Assembly (NCBI GenBank): GCA_937146765.1
Contig: CAKZRP010000020.1
Span: forward strand, 94,900 to 158,899
Source of the DNA: an uncultured Paracoccaceae bacterium
Lineage (GTDB): Bacteria > Pseudomonadota > Alphaproteobacteria > Rhodobacterales > Rhodobacteraceae
Length of the DNA stretch: 64,000 nucleotides
Reading direction: 5' to 3'
A model generated the notes under the pieces. That model ran no database searches. It was not told where the DNA came from and saw nothing but the letters and a program-made list of their open reading frames with translations. Below, piece after piece: positions 17,214 to 25,834 of this stretch. A program made the position numbers and the translations under genes. The stretch's first letter is position 1. Each line of letters begins with the position of its first letter.

Positions 17214-17536
17214 TCGTTGTTCCCTTCACCAGCGGGTCTTCCGGTTTTTTGATGGAATGACCCGTCATGACGCGCGCCGGAATCGCCGGAGCGCACTGCC
17301 TCATTTTTGCCCCAATCCTGCCCGTCGTCGGCGGCATTCTCAAGCTTTCGGTTAAGGAAATGGTTCAAATTTAAGGGGTCTGCGGTCGAGTGGTGCGGTG
17401 ATGCATCAATCTTCGAGCCCAAAAACATCGGCTTAGCGGGGCCATGGCGCAATGGGCGTGGCGTCGCGCATATGCCTCCTTGGGTGCGCCGGGATTAGGC
17501 AATTGGGCAAAATTGTGCCGGGAGTAGTCTGGGCGC
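17214..17536. other. Gap between leuD terminator and membrane-protein gene
   Basis: About 320 bases with lower GC around 17330-17400. Open frames here lack ribosome sites and family features. It probably carries the promoter of the membrane-protein/EEP pair on the minus strand; I see nothing else. Confidence 0.45.
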
Positions 17537-17540
17537 ATGT

Positions 17541-17570
17541 AAAAAGGCCGCCCCTAGTGGAACGGCCTCT
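17541..17570 (-). terminator. leuCD terminator
   Basis: AGGCCG and CGGCCT form the stem base; in the minus direction the hairpin is followed by five T residues (AAAAA at 17541-17545 on plus). It lies about 27 bases after the leuD stop. Confidence 0.75.
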
Positions 17571-17596
17571 TGTCGAATTCCTGAAACTGTCTGGCG

Positions 17597-18202
17597 TCAG
17601 ACCCAGGGGCGTGCCTGCGCGGCCTGTGTTTCGAAGGCGGCGATCGAGTCGGATTTCTCAAGCGTCAGGCCAATGTCGTCGAGACCGTTCAGCAGGCAAT
17701 GCTTGCGGAAGGCATCGACCTCGAACTTGACGACTTCTCCATCGGAGGTGGTGATTTCCTGCGCTTCCAGATCCACGGTCATCCGGGCGTTTTCGCCTTT
17801 TTCCGCGTCTGCCATCAGCAGGTCCACCTGCTCTTGCGGCAGGACGATCGGCAGCATGCCGTTCTTGAAGCAGTTGTTGAAGAAGATGTCGGCAAAGGAG
17901 GTGGAGACCACAACCTTGATGCCGAAATCCGCCAGCGCCCAGGGGGCATGTTCGCGCGAGGAGCCACAGCCGAAGTTGTCGCCCGCCACAAGGATCGAGG
18001 TCTCGCGGTACTGCGGCTTGTTCAGCACGAAATCTGCGACTTCGTTGCCCTGACGGTCATAGCGCATCTCGTCAAAGGCGTGCACGCCAAGGCCGGAGCG
18101 TTTGATGGTCTTCAGGAACTGCTTGGGGATGATCATATCGGTGTCGATATTCACAAGCGGCATCGGCGCCGCGATCCCGGTGAAGGTTTCAAACTTGTTC
18201 AT
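17597..18202 (-). CDS. leuD: 3-isopropylmalate dehydratase small subunit
   Basis: 201 residues, the normal length. [23 protein letters not shown] near the N-terminus and [15 protein letters not shown] mid-protein are diagnostic of LeuD. With LeuC it isomerises 2-isopropylmalate to 3-isopropylmalate. It starts 12 bases after leuC on the same strand and the operon ends at a terminator. Confidence 0.98.
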   Translation of the reverse strand: MNKFETFTGIAAPMPLVNIDTDMIIPKQFLKTIKRSGLGVHAFDEMRYDRQGNEVADFVLNKPQYRETSILVAGDNFGCGSSREHAPWALADFGIKVVVSTSFADIFFNNCFKNGMLPIVLPQEQVDLLMADAEKGENARMTVDLEAQEITTSDGEVVKFEVDAFRKHCLLNGLDDIGLTLEKSDSIAAFETQAAQARPWV

Positions 18203-18214
18203 GGGTCTCTTCCT

Positions 18215-19618
18215 TCAGAGCTCGCGGACGTCGGTCAGCTTGCCGGTGAGTGCGGCAGCGGCGGCCATGGCAGGGGACACGAGGTGGGTGCGGCCCTTGA
18301 AGCCCTGACGGCCCTCGAAGTTGCGGTTGGAGGTGGAAGCGCAGCGCTCGCCTTCGGAGAGCTGGTCGGGGTTCATGGCGAGGCACATGGAGCAGCCTGC
18401 AAGGCGCCATTCAAACCCGGCTTCCTTGAAGATATCCGCCAGACCTTCTTCCTCGGCCTGAGCGCGCACAAGGCCGGAGCCCGGCACCACCATGGCGCGC
18501 ATCCCGTCCTTGACCTTCTTGCCCTTCAGGATCTCCGCGGCGGCGCGCAGATCCTCGATCCGGCCATTGGTGCAGGAGCCGATGAACACGGTGTCGATCT
18601 CGATATCCGTCAGCTTCATGCCGGGGGTCAGGCCCATGTAGTCGAGCGAGCGGCGGGCGGCTTCGATCTTGCCACCGGTGAAGTCTTCGGGCGCGGGAAC
18701 GGTTGCGGTGATCGGCAGCGCGTCCTCGGGGCTGGTGCCCCAGGTCACGGTCGGCGCGATTTCTTCGCCGCGGATGGTCAGGACCTTGTCCCAATGGGCA
18801 TCGTCGTCGGAATAGAGGGTCTTCCACCAGTTCACGGCAGCTTCCCACTGCGCGCCTTTCGGGGCGTGCGGGCGGCCCTTCACGTAAGCAAAGGTGGTCT
18901 CGTCCGGCGCGATGAGGCCGGCGCGGGCGCCGCCTTCGATGGCCATGTTGCAGATGGTCATCCGGCCTTCCATCGACAGGTTGCGGATCGCTTCACCACA
19001 ATATTCGATGACATAGCCGGTGCCGCCGCCGGTGCCGGTCTCGCCGATGATGGTCAGAACAATGTCCTTGGCGGTGACGCCGGGGGAAAGCTGGCCGGTG
19101 ATCTCGACCTTCATGTTCTTGGATTTCTTCTGGATCAGCGTCTGGGTGGCGAGCACATGCTCCACCTCAGAGGTGCCGATTCCATGCGCCAGCGAGCCGA
19201 AGGCGCCGTGGGTGGCGGTGTGGCTGTCGCCGCAGACCACGGTCATGCCGGGCAGGGTCCAGCCTTGTTCGGGGCCGACGATATGCACGATGCCCTGGCG
19301 GATGTCGGTCACCGGATAGTAGTGGATGCCGAATTCCTTGGCATTGGTGTCGAGCGCGGCCACCTGAATGCGGCTCTCCTCGGGCATCTGGTCCGGGTTC
19401 TCGCGACCTGCGGTGGTCGGCACGTTGTGGTCCGGAACCGCGATGGTCTTCTCCGGCGCGTGCACCTTGCGGCCCGCCATGCGCAGACCCTCAAAGGCCT
19501 GCGGGCTGGTCACTTCATGGACCAGGTGACGGTCGATATAAAGCAGGCAGGTGCCGTCTTCGGCCTCATGCGCGACATGCGCATCCCAGATCTTGTCATA
19601 GAGTGTTTTGGGGGACAT
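18215..19618 (-). CDS. leuC: 3-isopropylmalate dehydratase large subunit
   Basis: 467 residues. [4Fe-4S] ligands are visible in [14 protein letters not shown] and in [11 protein letters not shown]; the start [18 protein letters not shown] and [21 protein letters not shown] are typical. Aconitase-family enzyme that pairs with LeuD. GGAGAGGA lies just upstream of the ATG. Its 5-prime region contains a possible small ORF (19676-19774). Confidence 0.98.
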   Translation of the reverse strand: MSPKTLYDKIWDAHVAHEAEDGTCLLYIDRHLVHEVTSPQAFEGLRMAGRKVHAPEKTIAVPDHNVPTTAGRENPDQMPEESRIQVAALDTNAKEFGIHYYPVTDIRQGIVHIVGPEQGWTLPGMTVVCGDSHTATHGAFGSLAHGIGTSEVEHVLATQTLIQKKSKNMKVEITGQLSPGVTAKDIVLTIIGETGTGGGTGYVIEYCGEAIRNLSMEGRMTICNMAIEGGARAGLIAPDETTFAYVKGRPHAPKGAQWEAAVNWWKTLYSDDDAHWDKVLTIRGEEIAPTVTWGTSPEDALPITATVPAPEDFTGGKIEAARRSLDYMGLTPGMKLTDIEIDTVFIGSCTNGRIEDLRAAAEILKGKKVKDGMRAMVVPGSGLVRAQAEEEGLADIFKEAGFEWRLAGCSMCLAMNPDQLSEGERCASTSNRNFEGRQGFKGRTHLVSPAMAAAAALTGKLTDVREL

Positions 19619-19932
19619 CGGTCCTCTCCCGTATTTTGGGGGTATAAGCTGGCGTAGGTCGTCTGGCTGCAGGCCTTATAGGCGTGCAAGAACCGTGCGG
19701 GCAGCACCAAAGAACCTCTCGCGCAACCGCGCGCGGTCCTGAAGGGCAATCGTCTGGGCCAATACGTGAGTCATGTCTCGTGGAATATATCCGCGCCGCC
19801 CGACAATCAAGATTCGTTCGCAGGGCCCGAAGCAGACGAGCGTTCCTTGCGTATGTGGCCCGGTTGGCGGGGCCTGATGGGTTGATCGCGGCGGCCCGCA
19901 CCGTCAGACTGGTGCCAGAGGGAGGCCGAAAC
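19619..19932. other. Divergent region between leuC and the MscS gene
   Basis: 314 bases. On the minus strand there is a TTGATT...TATATT promoter-like pair (spacing 15) at about 19783-19809 and a short ORF at 19676-19774 before leuC. On the plus side the MscS ribosome site GGGAGG is at 19919. I see no riboswitch. Confidence 0.4.
19676..19774 (-). CDS. Possible leader ORF upstream of leuC
   Basis: A 32-codon minus-strand frame (MTHVLAQTIALQDRARLRER, then FFGAARTVLARL and TAA) ends 57 bases before leuC. The only upstream match to a ribosome site is GAG; a TATATT box ends about ten bases before its ATG, so it could be nearly leaderless. It has five Leu and seven Arg codons, which is not a classical Leu attenuator. 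It may be translated or may be chance. Confidence 0.25.
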   Translation of the reverse strand: MTHVLAQTIALQDRARLRERFFGAARTVLARL

Positions 19933-21324
19933 ATGGATCAGGATCTCGTCCCGGAGGCGGTGCAGAGCACTGTGCAGGAGCTGCTGGCGCTGGTCGAGGA
20001 CTACTGGAGCCTGGTGATGACGCCGGGCTGGCGGCAGTATCAGGTCCTGATCGTCCTTGGGCTGATCCTTTGTGCGTTGGTGATGGCGCGTCTCACGCGG
20101 ACGCGCTGGGACGACTGGGCGCGGGCGCGCGAGGGCTGGCCGAAATGGCGCCTGCGTCTCCTGGTGCAGATGCTGCGGCGGCTGACGCTGATCTATTTCA
20201 CCAGTTTCGCCTGGCTGGTCTATGCGGTGATGCGGGAGGCCACCTGGCCATCGCGCAGCTATCTGATCGGGGCGGCGGCAAAGTTGGCAGCGGCCTGGCT
20301 CGCCATCGCCTTTCTGTCCCGGTTCATTTCCAATCCCTCACTGCGCAAACTCGCCACCTGGCTCCTGTGGGGCTATGCGACACTGGCGGTGTTCAATCTG
20401 GTTGATGATGCGGCCAAGGTCTTGGATTCCGTGGCCTTTGATCTTGGCAGCTGGCATCTGTCGCTGCTGGTGGTGCTGAAGGCCGTGGTGATGGCCACGG
20501 CCTTGCTGACGATCGCCCGCATGGGCTCCGGGCTGGCGGAGCGGGGGCTGCGCAGCAACGAGGACCTGTCACCCTCGATGCAGGTGCTGGCCGGAAAGGC
20601 GGTGCAGGTGCTGCTTTACGGGATCGCCTTCATCATCGTGATCCGCTCGGTCGGATTTGATCTCACCGGGCTGGCGGTGCTGTCGGGGGCGATCGGCGTC
20701 GGCATTGGCTTCGGCCTGCAAAAGGTGGTCTCGAACCTTGTCTCCGGCATCATCATCCTGATGGACCGTTCTATCAAGCCGGGCGATGTGATTTCGCTGG
20801 GCGATACCTTCGGCTGGATCAATGCGCTGGGCGCTCGCTATGTCTCCGTGGTGACGCGGGACGGCAAGGAATACCTCATTCCGAACGAGGATCTCATCAC
20901 GTCGCAGGTGGTGAACTGGTCGCATTCCAACCGCTTCGTGCGGCTCGATATCCACTTTGGCACCAGTTACGATGATGACCCGCATGAGGTGCGCCGTATC
21001 GCGATCGAGGCCACCAGGGCGGTTTCCAGGGTGCTCGACGGCCCCGGTCACGCGCCGGTGTGCCATATCGTCGGCTTTGGTGACAGTAGCGTGGACTATG
21101 TGCTGCGATTCTGGATCGATGACCCGACCGGGGGCCTGACCAACATACGCGGCAACGTGTTTCTGGCGCTCTGGGATGCCTTCAAGCGGCAGGGAATTTC
21201 CATCCCCTTCCCGCAGCGCGAGGTGCGGGTTCTCAACGCCAGCCTGCCGGTTGCGATGGAGACGGAAGGGGCGGCGCGCAACGGTGCGTCAGAGCCTCGC
21301 GGCGCTGCGGCGAAGCTCGATTGA
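19933..21324 (+). CDS. MscS-family mechanosensitive channel (long form)
   Basis: 463 residues from ATG 19933 with GGGAGG upstream; the frame continues further upstream without support. Five or so N-terminal helices, then the pore helix and beta domain of MscS (GAIGVGIGFGLQKVVSNLVS, DRSIKPGDVISLG, RDGKEYLIPNEDLITSQVVNW) at about 235-345 and the alpha/beta C-terminal domain (VRLDIHFGTSYDDDP). It is closer to the YjeP/YbdG-type extended members than to 286-residue E. coli MscS. It likely releases solutes on osmotic downshock. Confidence 0.9.
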   Translation: MDQDLVPEAVQSTVQELLALVEDYWSLVMTPGWRQYQVLIVLGLILCALVMARLTRTRWDDWARAREGWPKWRLRLLVQMLRRLTLIYFTSFAWLVYAVMREATWPSRSYLIGAAAKLAAAWLAIAFLSRFISNPSLRKLATWLLWGYATLAVFNLVDDAAKVLDSVAFDLGSWHLSLLVVLKAVVMATALLTIARMGSGLAERGLRSNEDLSPSMQVLAGKAVQVLLYGIAFIIVIRSVGFDLTGLAVLSGAIGVGIGFGLQKVVSNLVSGIIILMDRSIKPGDVISLGDTFGWINALGARYVSVVTRDGKEYLIPNEDLITSQVVNWSHSNRFVRLDIHFGTSYDDDPHEVRRIAIEATRAVSRVLDGPGHAPVCHIVGFGDSSVDYVLRFWIDDPTGGLTNIRGNVFLALWDAFKRQGISIPFPQREVRVLNASLPVAMETEGAARNGASEPRGAAAKLD

Positions 21325-21398
21325 AAACGCCCCCCGTCCTTGCTACATTTAAAAGGACCCCAGCGCCGGGGGACTGGCGGCGCGCAGCAAGGAGGACA

Positions 21399-21455
21399 AT
21401 GTCCTGTCAACCCACTCTCAGGCCGCTTTGGCCGTCCCGTCCGGAGCAGTCGTAA
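21399..21455 (+). CDS. Short upstream ORF coupled to rsfS
   Basis: An 18-codon frame (MSCQPTLRPLWPSRPEQS) starts at 21399 with an excellent AAGGAGG site five bases before, and ends TAA at 21453-21455; the last A is the first base of the rsfS ATG (TAATG). No homology is recognisable in so short a peptide. The strong ribosome site and stop-start overlap suggest it is translated to couple or tune rsfS translation (inference). Confidence 0.5.
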   Translation: MSCQPTLRPLWPSRPEQS

Positions 21456-21817
21456 TGGCCGCCACCGCACCTCATACGTTCAGCAGCGAAGATCTGTTGA
21501 AACGCATCCTTTCCTCTCTCGATGAAGACAAGGCCGAAGATGTCACGCAGATCGACCTGCGGGGCAAGACCTCCATTGGCGATTACATGGTCGTGGCTTC
21601 CGGCCGGTCGACCCGTCAGGTGGCGGCCATGTCCGAGAAACTGACCGAGAAGCTGAAGCAGGATTTCGGCATTTCCTGCAAGGTCGAGGGCAAGAATACT
21701 GGTGACTGGGTTCTGATCGATACCGGTGATGTCATCGTGCATATCTTCCGTCCGGAAGTGCGCGAGTTCTACCAGATCGAGAAGATGTGGCTGCCCGCAG
21801 GCGCTGTCGCCAGCTGA
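21455..21817 (+). CDS. rsfS: Ribosomal silencing factor RsfS (Iojap family)
   Basis: 120 residues from ATG 21455. DVTQIDLRGKTSIGDYMVVASGRSTRQVAAMSEKL, GDWVLIDTGDVIVHIFRPEVREFYQIEKMW are the signature blocks of RsfS. It binds uL14 on the 50S subunit and blocks subunit joining under nutrient limitation. It shares a cluster with rlmH, as is common. Its start overlaps the stop of an 18-codon upstream ORF. Confidence 0.95.
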   Translation: MAATAPHTFSSEDLLKRILSSLDEDKAEDVTQIDLRGKTSIGDYMVVASGRSTRQVAAMSEKLTEKLKQDFGISCKVEGKNTGDWVLIDTGDVIVHIFRPEVREFYQIEKMWLPAGAVAS

Positions 21818-21945
21818 GGCTGTTCTGTTCGAGGATCCTGAGGGGTCGGGCATTGGCCTGACCCATCCTTCCCTTTGCGCCACGCCTGCGTGGCTCTCTG
21901 CGCGATCCTCGCCCTCTCCTCCCTCTCCTTGCGGGGATATCCTCC

Positions 21946-22416
21946 ATGCGTGTTCATATCTGTGCGGTCGGGCGGTTGCGTGTCGGCCCGGAAAAGACCT
22001 TGATCGATGACTACCTCGAGCGTTTCGACCGCACAGGGCGGGCGCTGGGCCTTGGGCCTGCACGGGTGGTCGAGGTCGATGACAAGAAGAACGCTGGCAT
22101 GGGGGCGGAAGCGGATCTCTTGCGCAAGTCCTTGCCCAGGGGGGCGGTGATCTGCACTCTGGACGAACGTGGCAAGGTGATCTCCTCTCCCGATCTTGCC
22201 GACCGCATGGCTGGTTGGCGCGACAGCGGGCGGCAGGACCTTGCGCTGATCATCGGCGGTGCGGATGGCATTGACCCCGCGTTGCGCGCCGAGGCGGATT
22301 TTTCCATTTCCTTTGGCAAGATGGTCTGGCCGCATATGCTGGTGCGGGTGATGCTGGCCGAACAGATCTATCGCGCCGCCACCATCCTCTCCGGCAGCCC
22401 CTATCACCGCGTCTGA
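21946..22416 (+). CDS. rlmH: 23S rRNA (pseudouridine1915-N3)-methyltransferase
   Basis: 156 residues, the family length. The SPOUT-fold SAM site LALIIGGADGIDPALRAEAD and the C-terminal FGKMVWPHMLVRVMLAEQIYRA with ILSGSPYHR are diagnostic. It methylates pseudouridine 1915 in helix 69 of 23S rRNA. It follows rsfS by 128 bases and is probably co-transcribed. Confidence 0.97.
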   Translation: MRVHICAVGRLRVGPEKTLIDDYLERFDRTGRALGLGPARVVEVDDKKNAGMGAEADLLRKSLPRGAVICTLDERGKVISSPDLADRMAGWRDSGRQDLALIIGGADGIDPALRAEADFSISFGKMVWPHMLVRVMLAEQIYRAATILSGSPYHRV

Positions 22417-22425
22417 CGCGTGACC

Positions 22426-23148
22426 TCAGGGCCCTGGCTGGGTGAACCCGACCGGTTGCGCCTGCATCAGGATGCGCCGCGAACGGGACACGAACTCGCG
22501 GCGATAAAGCACTGCGAGGGTGATGATAGTGGCGAGGATCAATGCCTGGGGGCCCGCCAGCCAGGCCAGCCCGGCCAGTGAGAAATAGGTCGACCGCAGC
22601 CCCCGGTTGAAGCTTCGCGCTGCGGTGATGTTGATCTCGGCCGCCTGGCTTGCCCGCGGATAGGCGCGCGCGTCTTCAGGATCGCTGGGCACCGCGGCCA
22701 TCAGTACCGAGCAATAGCCGAACAGCCGATGCGACCAGACGAAGCTGAGGAAGGCATTGGTCAGGAAGATCAGCACCAGAAGAATTTTGATCTCCCAGAC
22801 GAAATGCGGTGTCTTGGCCAGCGCCAGGTCTTGTGCCACGCCCGCCAGTTGATCGGTATTGCCGATCAGCGCCAGACCGCCGCCGAGCGCCAGCATCGTG
22901 GCCGAGGCAAAGAAGGCCGTAGCTTGGCGCAGCGAGGAAATCACCTGCGAATCAAAGATGCGCGGGTTGCGGTTGACCATCTCGCGCATCCATTCCCGCC
23001 GGAAGTCCGCCATCAGCGAAGAGGTTGAAGGCCGCGTCTTGCTTGGATTTTCGATCCGCCAGCCGATCCAGAGCCAGCCCAGCACAAAGCAGGTCAGGGC
23101 TATGAAATCCCACAAGGAAAAGCTGTTGAGGCGGTCGATCCAGATCAT
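22426..23148 (-). CDS. DUF599-family membrane protein
   Basis: 240 residues. About four membrane segments (near 12-30, 78-97, 118-140, 188-220) with an RREWMREMVNRNPRIFDSQVI loop and RSFNRGLRSTYFSLAGLAWL, characteristic of DUF599 (COG3821). Function is unknown. It is convergent with rlmH and divergent from glcD, sharing an 81-base control region with the latter. Confidence 0.85.
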   Translation of the reverse strand: MIWIDRLNSFSLWDFIALTCFVLGWLWIGWRIENPSKTRPSTSSLMADFRREWMREMVNRNPRIFDSQVISSLRQATAFFASATMLALGGGLALIGNTDQLAGVAQDLALAKTPHFVWEIKILLVLIFLTNAFLSFVWSHRLFGYCSVLMAAVPSDPEDARAYPRASQAAEINITAARSFNRGLRSTYFSLAGLAWLAGPQALILATIITLAVLYRREFVSRSRRILMQAQPVGFTQPGP

Positions 23149-23194
23149 GTGCCTAACCTAGACGGGAGACTCTCCCCTTGCCAGCGGGAAAAAA

Positions 23195-23215
23195 TTGGTA
23201 ATATTATTTTACCAA
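23195..23215. promoter_or_regulatory. Inverted-repeat operator candidate for glcDEF
   Basis: TTGGTAA and TTACCAA are perfect 7-bp arms around a 7-base AT spacer (TATTATT), directly before the glcD ribosome site. The TGGT/ACCA half-sites resemble FadR-subfamily GntR operators (PdhR, LldR, GlcC type). It probably binds a glycolate- or lactate-responsive regulator encoded elsewhere. Confidence 0.6.
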
Positions 23216-23229
23216 AGAGGAGAGCCCGC

Positions 23230-24678
23230 ATGGAGATGCCACCCCCCAATGCCGCCATCCTGGCCAGAAAGGTCGAGTTGATCCAAAAGCTCAGCCAGGT
23301 TCTGCCATCCGACGCGATCATCTCGGATGAGGCGGAAACCCGCGCCTATGAATGTGACGCGCTGACCGCCTATCGCTGCCCGCCGATGCTGGCGGTGCTG
23401 CCCCGCTCGACCGAGGAGGTGGCGGGCGTCTTGCGCATCTGTCACGAGATGGGCGTGCCAGTGGTTCCGCGCGGGGCCGGGACCTCGCTGGCGGGCGGCG
23501 CGCTGCCGACGGCGGATTGTGTGATCCTCGGCGTGGCGCGGATTAGCGCGGTTCTGGAGACCGATTACGACAATCGCATCATCCGGGTGCAGACCGGGCG
23601 CACCAATCTCTCGGTTTCGGGCGCGGTAGAGGCGGAGGAGTTCTTTTACGCCCCCGACCCCTCGTCGCAACTGGCCTGCGCGATTGCCGGCAATATCGCG
23701 ATGAACTCCGGCGGGGCGCATTGTCTGAAGTATGGCGTGACGACCAACAATCTGATGGGCGTGACGCTGGTGATGATGGATGGCACCGTGGTGGAGATCG
23801 GCGGCGCGCATCTGGATGCGGGCGGCCTTGATCTGCTGGGGGTGATCTGTGGCAGCGAAGGGCAGCTGGGCGTGGTGACCGAGGCGACCCTGCGCATTCT
23901 GCGCAAACCCGAAGGGGCGCGGCCGGTGCTGATCGCCTTTGACAGCAACGAGGTGGCGGGGGCCTGTGTCTCCGACATCATCAAGGCGGGGGTTCTGCCC
24001 GTCGCAATCGAATTTATGGACCGCCCTTGCATCGAGGCTTGCGAGGCCTTTGCTAAGGCGGGCTATCCGATGTGCGAGGCCTTGTTGATCATCGAGGTCG
24101 AAGGCGCGGAGGCGGAGATCGTCCATCAGCTGCGCCTGATCGCCGAGATCGCCCGCCGTCACAACCCGGTTGAACTGCGCGAGGCCCGCGATGCGGATGA
24201 GGCGGCGCGGATCTGGCTTGGACGCAAGTCGGCCTTTGGAGCCATGGGGCAGATCAACGATTACATGTGTCTCGATGGCACTATTCCCGTCTCGGCCCTG
24301 CCCTTGGTGCTGCGCCGGATCGGCGAGATGAGCGATGAATTTGGTCTCAAGGTCGCCAATGTGTTCCATGCGGGCGACGGCAATATGCACCCGCTCATCC
24401 TGTTTGATGCCAATAAGCCCGGCGATCTGGAGCTCTGTGAGGCCTTTGGCGCCGAGATCCTGAAGCTCTGCGTTGAGGTGGGCGGCTGTCTGACCGGAGA
24501 GCATGGCGTGGGCATCGAAAAGCGTGATCTGATGCTGCACCAATATGGGGTGGGCGATATCGAGGCGCAGTTGCGGGTGAAAGATGTGTTTGACCCGAAG
24601 TGGCTGCTGAACCCGGCCAAGGTGTTTCCACTGTCGACCACGGAGGCGCGCCGTGGTGCCGTGCTGGCGGCGGAGTGA
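23230..24678 (+). CDS. glcD: Glycolate oxidase FAD-linked subunit
   Basis: 482 residues from ATG 23230, preceded by GAGGAG. FAD-binding PCMH domain (VVPRGAGTSLAGGALPT, DPSSQLACAIAGNIAMNSGGAHCLKYGVTTNN) and C-terminal FAD-oxidase domain (FHAGDGNMHPLILFD, VGGCLTGEHGVGIEKRDLM) are complete. With GlcE and GlcF it oxidises glycolate to glyoxylate and passes electrons to the respiratory chain; marine glycolate from algae is a typical roseobacter substrate. Confidence 0.96.
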   Translation: MEMPPPNAAILARKVELIQKLSQVLPSDAIISDEAETRAYECDALTAYRCPPMLAVLPRSTEEVAGVLRICHEMGVPVVPRGAGTSLAGGALPTADCVILGVARISAVLETDYDNRIIRVQTGRTNLSVSGAVEAEEFFYAPDPSSQLACAIAGNIAMNSGGAHCLKYGVTTNNLMGVTLVMMDGTVVEIGGAHLDAGGLDLLGVICGSEGQLGVVTEATLRILRKPEGARPVLIAFDSNEVAGACVSDIIKAGVLPVAIEFMDRPCIEACEAFAKAGYPMCEALLIIEVEGAEAEIVHQLRLIAEIARRHNPVELREARDADEAARIWLGRKSAFGAMGQINDYMCLDGTIPVSALPLVLRRIGEMSDEFGLKVANVFHAGDGNMHPLILFDANKPGDLELCEAFGAEILKLCVEVGGCLTGEHGVGIEKRDLMLHQYGVGDIEAQLRVKDVFDPKWLLNPAKVFPLSTTEARRGAVLAAE

Positions 24679-24697
24679 CGAGGTTATGGGTCCGGAC

Positions 24698-24716
24698 TTG
24701 GGGGCTTTGCCCCCAA
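24698..24716 (+). repeat. Stem-loop between glcD and glcE
   Basis: TTGGGGGC-TTT-GCCCCCAA is a perfect 8-bp hairpin followed by ACCCCCAGGATATTTGGG leading into the glcE start. Similar GC hairpins followed by GGATATTT are, as I recall, frequent between genes in Rhodobacteraceae genomes; only one copy is in this window. Likely effects are message processing or partial termination. Confidence 0.5.
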
Positions 24717-24744
24717 ACCCCCAGGATATTTGGGAAAAGATGAA

Positions 24745-25830
24745 ATGATGACACCGCAGACAGAGGCTGAACTGGCGGAGATTGTTGCGGGGGCTGAGGG
24801 GTCCTTGCGCATTCAAGGGGGCGGCACGCGGGGAATCGCGGGCGCAGGCGAGGGTCTGAGCACCGCGAAACTGTCAGGCGTGACGCTTTATGAGCCGGGT
24901 TCGCTGACCCTGGTGGTGCAGGCGGGCACGCCGGTGGCTGAGGTGGAGGCTCTGTTGGCGTCGGAAGGCCAGCAGCTGGCTTTTGAGCCGATGGATCACC
25001 GGGGGCTGATGGGCACCTCTGGCGTGCCGACCATGGGGGGCGTTTTTGCCGCCAATGTCTCGGGGCCGCGGCGGATCCAAGCAGGGGCGGCGCGGGATTT
25101 CCTGTTGGGGGTGCGCTTTGTCGATGGGCGCGGCGAAGTGCTGCGCAATGGCGGGCGGGTGATGAAGAATGTCACCGGCTATGATCTGGTGAAGCTGATG
25201 GCGGGGGCGCATGGCACCTTGGGGGTGCTGTCTGAGGTTTCGCTGAAGGTGCTGCCGGTGCCGGAGGTGGTCTCGACCCTGACGGTCTCGGGCTGCGATT
25301 TGGCGCAGGGGATTGCGGTCCTGTCGGCGGCTTTGGGTTCGCCCTTTGACGTGACAGGGGCGGCCTATGATCCGGCGGCTCAGGTGGCCTATGTGCGCCT
25401 GCAGGGGTTTGCGGATTCGGTGGCCTATCGCGCTGGGCAGTTGACCAAGGCGCTTGCGCGGTTTGGTGAGGTGGAGCTGGTCGAGGAAAGCGCGTCGCTT
25501 TGGCAGGGTATTCGCGATGTCAGCGCCTTGGCGGGGCAGGCGGGCGATGTCTGGCGGATCTCCGTCAAACCCTCGGACGCGGTTACGCTGATCCCGAGTT
25601 TGGGGGCGGTGCGGACCTTTTGCGATTGGGGTGGCGGTCTCGTTTGGGCGTTGATGCCCGCGGGCAGCGACCTTCGGGCCAAGATGAAAGTGCCCGGTCA
25701 TGCGACCCTTGTGCGGGGGGAGGGGCAAGCGCGGTTTCATCCGGAGCCTGCGCCCCTGGCAGCGATATCCGCCGGGCTCAGAGCGCAATTTGATCCGCGA
25801 GGGATCCTCAATCCGGGGTTGATGAGGTAA
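24745..25830 (+). CDS. glcE: Glycolate oxidase subunit GlcE
   Basis: 361 residues from the tandem ATGs at 24745/24748, with GGGAAAAG as ribosome site. A GlcD-like but shorter FAD-binding subunit: GGGTRGIAGAGEGLST, DHRGLMGTSGVPTMGGVFAA, GGRVMKNVTGYDLVKLMAGAHGTLG, and a C-terminal FDPRGILNPG. It lies between glcD and glcF and forms the flavoprotein part of the complex with GlcD. Confidence 0.94.
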   Translation: MMTPQTEAELAEIVAGAEGSLRIQGGGTRGIAGAGEGLSTAKLSGVTLYEPGSLTLVVQAGTPVAEVEALLASEGQQLAFEPMDHRGLMGTSGVPTMGGVFAANVSGPRRIQAGAARDFLLGVRFVDGRGEVLRNGGRVMKNVTGYDLVKLMAGAHGTLGVLSEVSLKVLPVPEVVSTLTVSGCDLAQGIAVLSAALGSPFDVTGAAYDPAAQVAYVRLQGFADSVAYRAGQLTKALARFGEVELVEESASLWQGIRDVSALAGQAGDVWRISVKPSDAVTLIPSLGAVRTFCDWGGGLVWALMPAGSDLRAKMKVPGHATLVRGEGQARFHPEPAPLAAISAGLRAQFDPRGILNPGLMR

Positions 25831-25834
25831 AGAC

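Noticed and set aside
17198..17452. 84-codon minus-strand frame between leuD and the membrane-protein gene
   Set aside because: TTG start with no ribosome site, no family features, and overlap with the start of the supported gene.
17699..19657. 652-codon plus-strand frame across leuC and leuD
   Set aside because: Antisense of two certain genes with no recognisable motifs.
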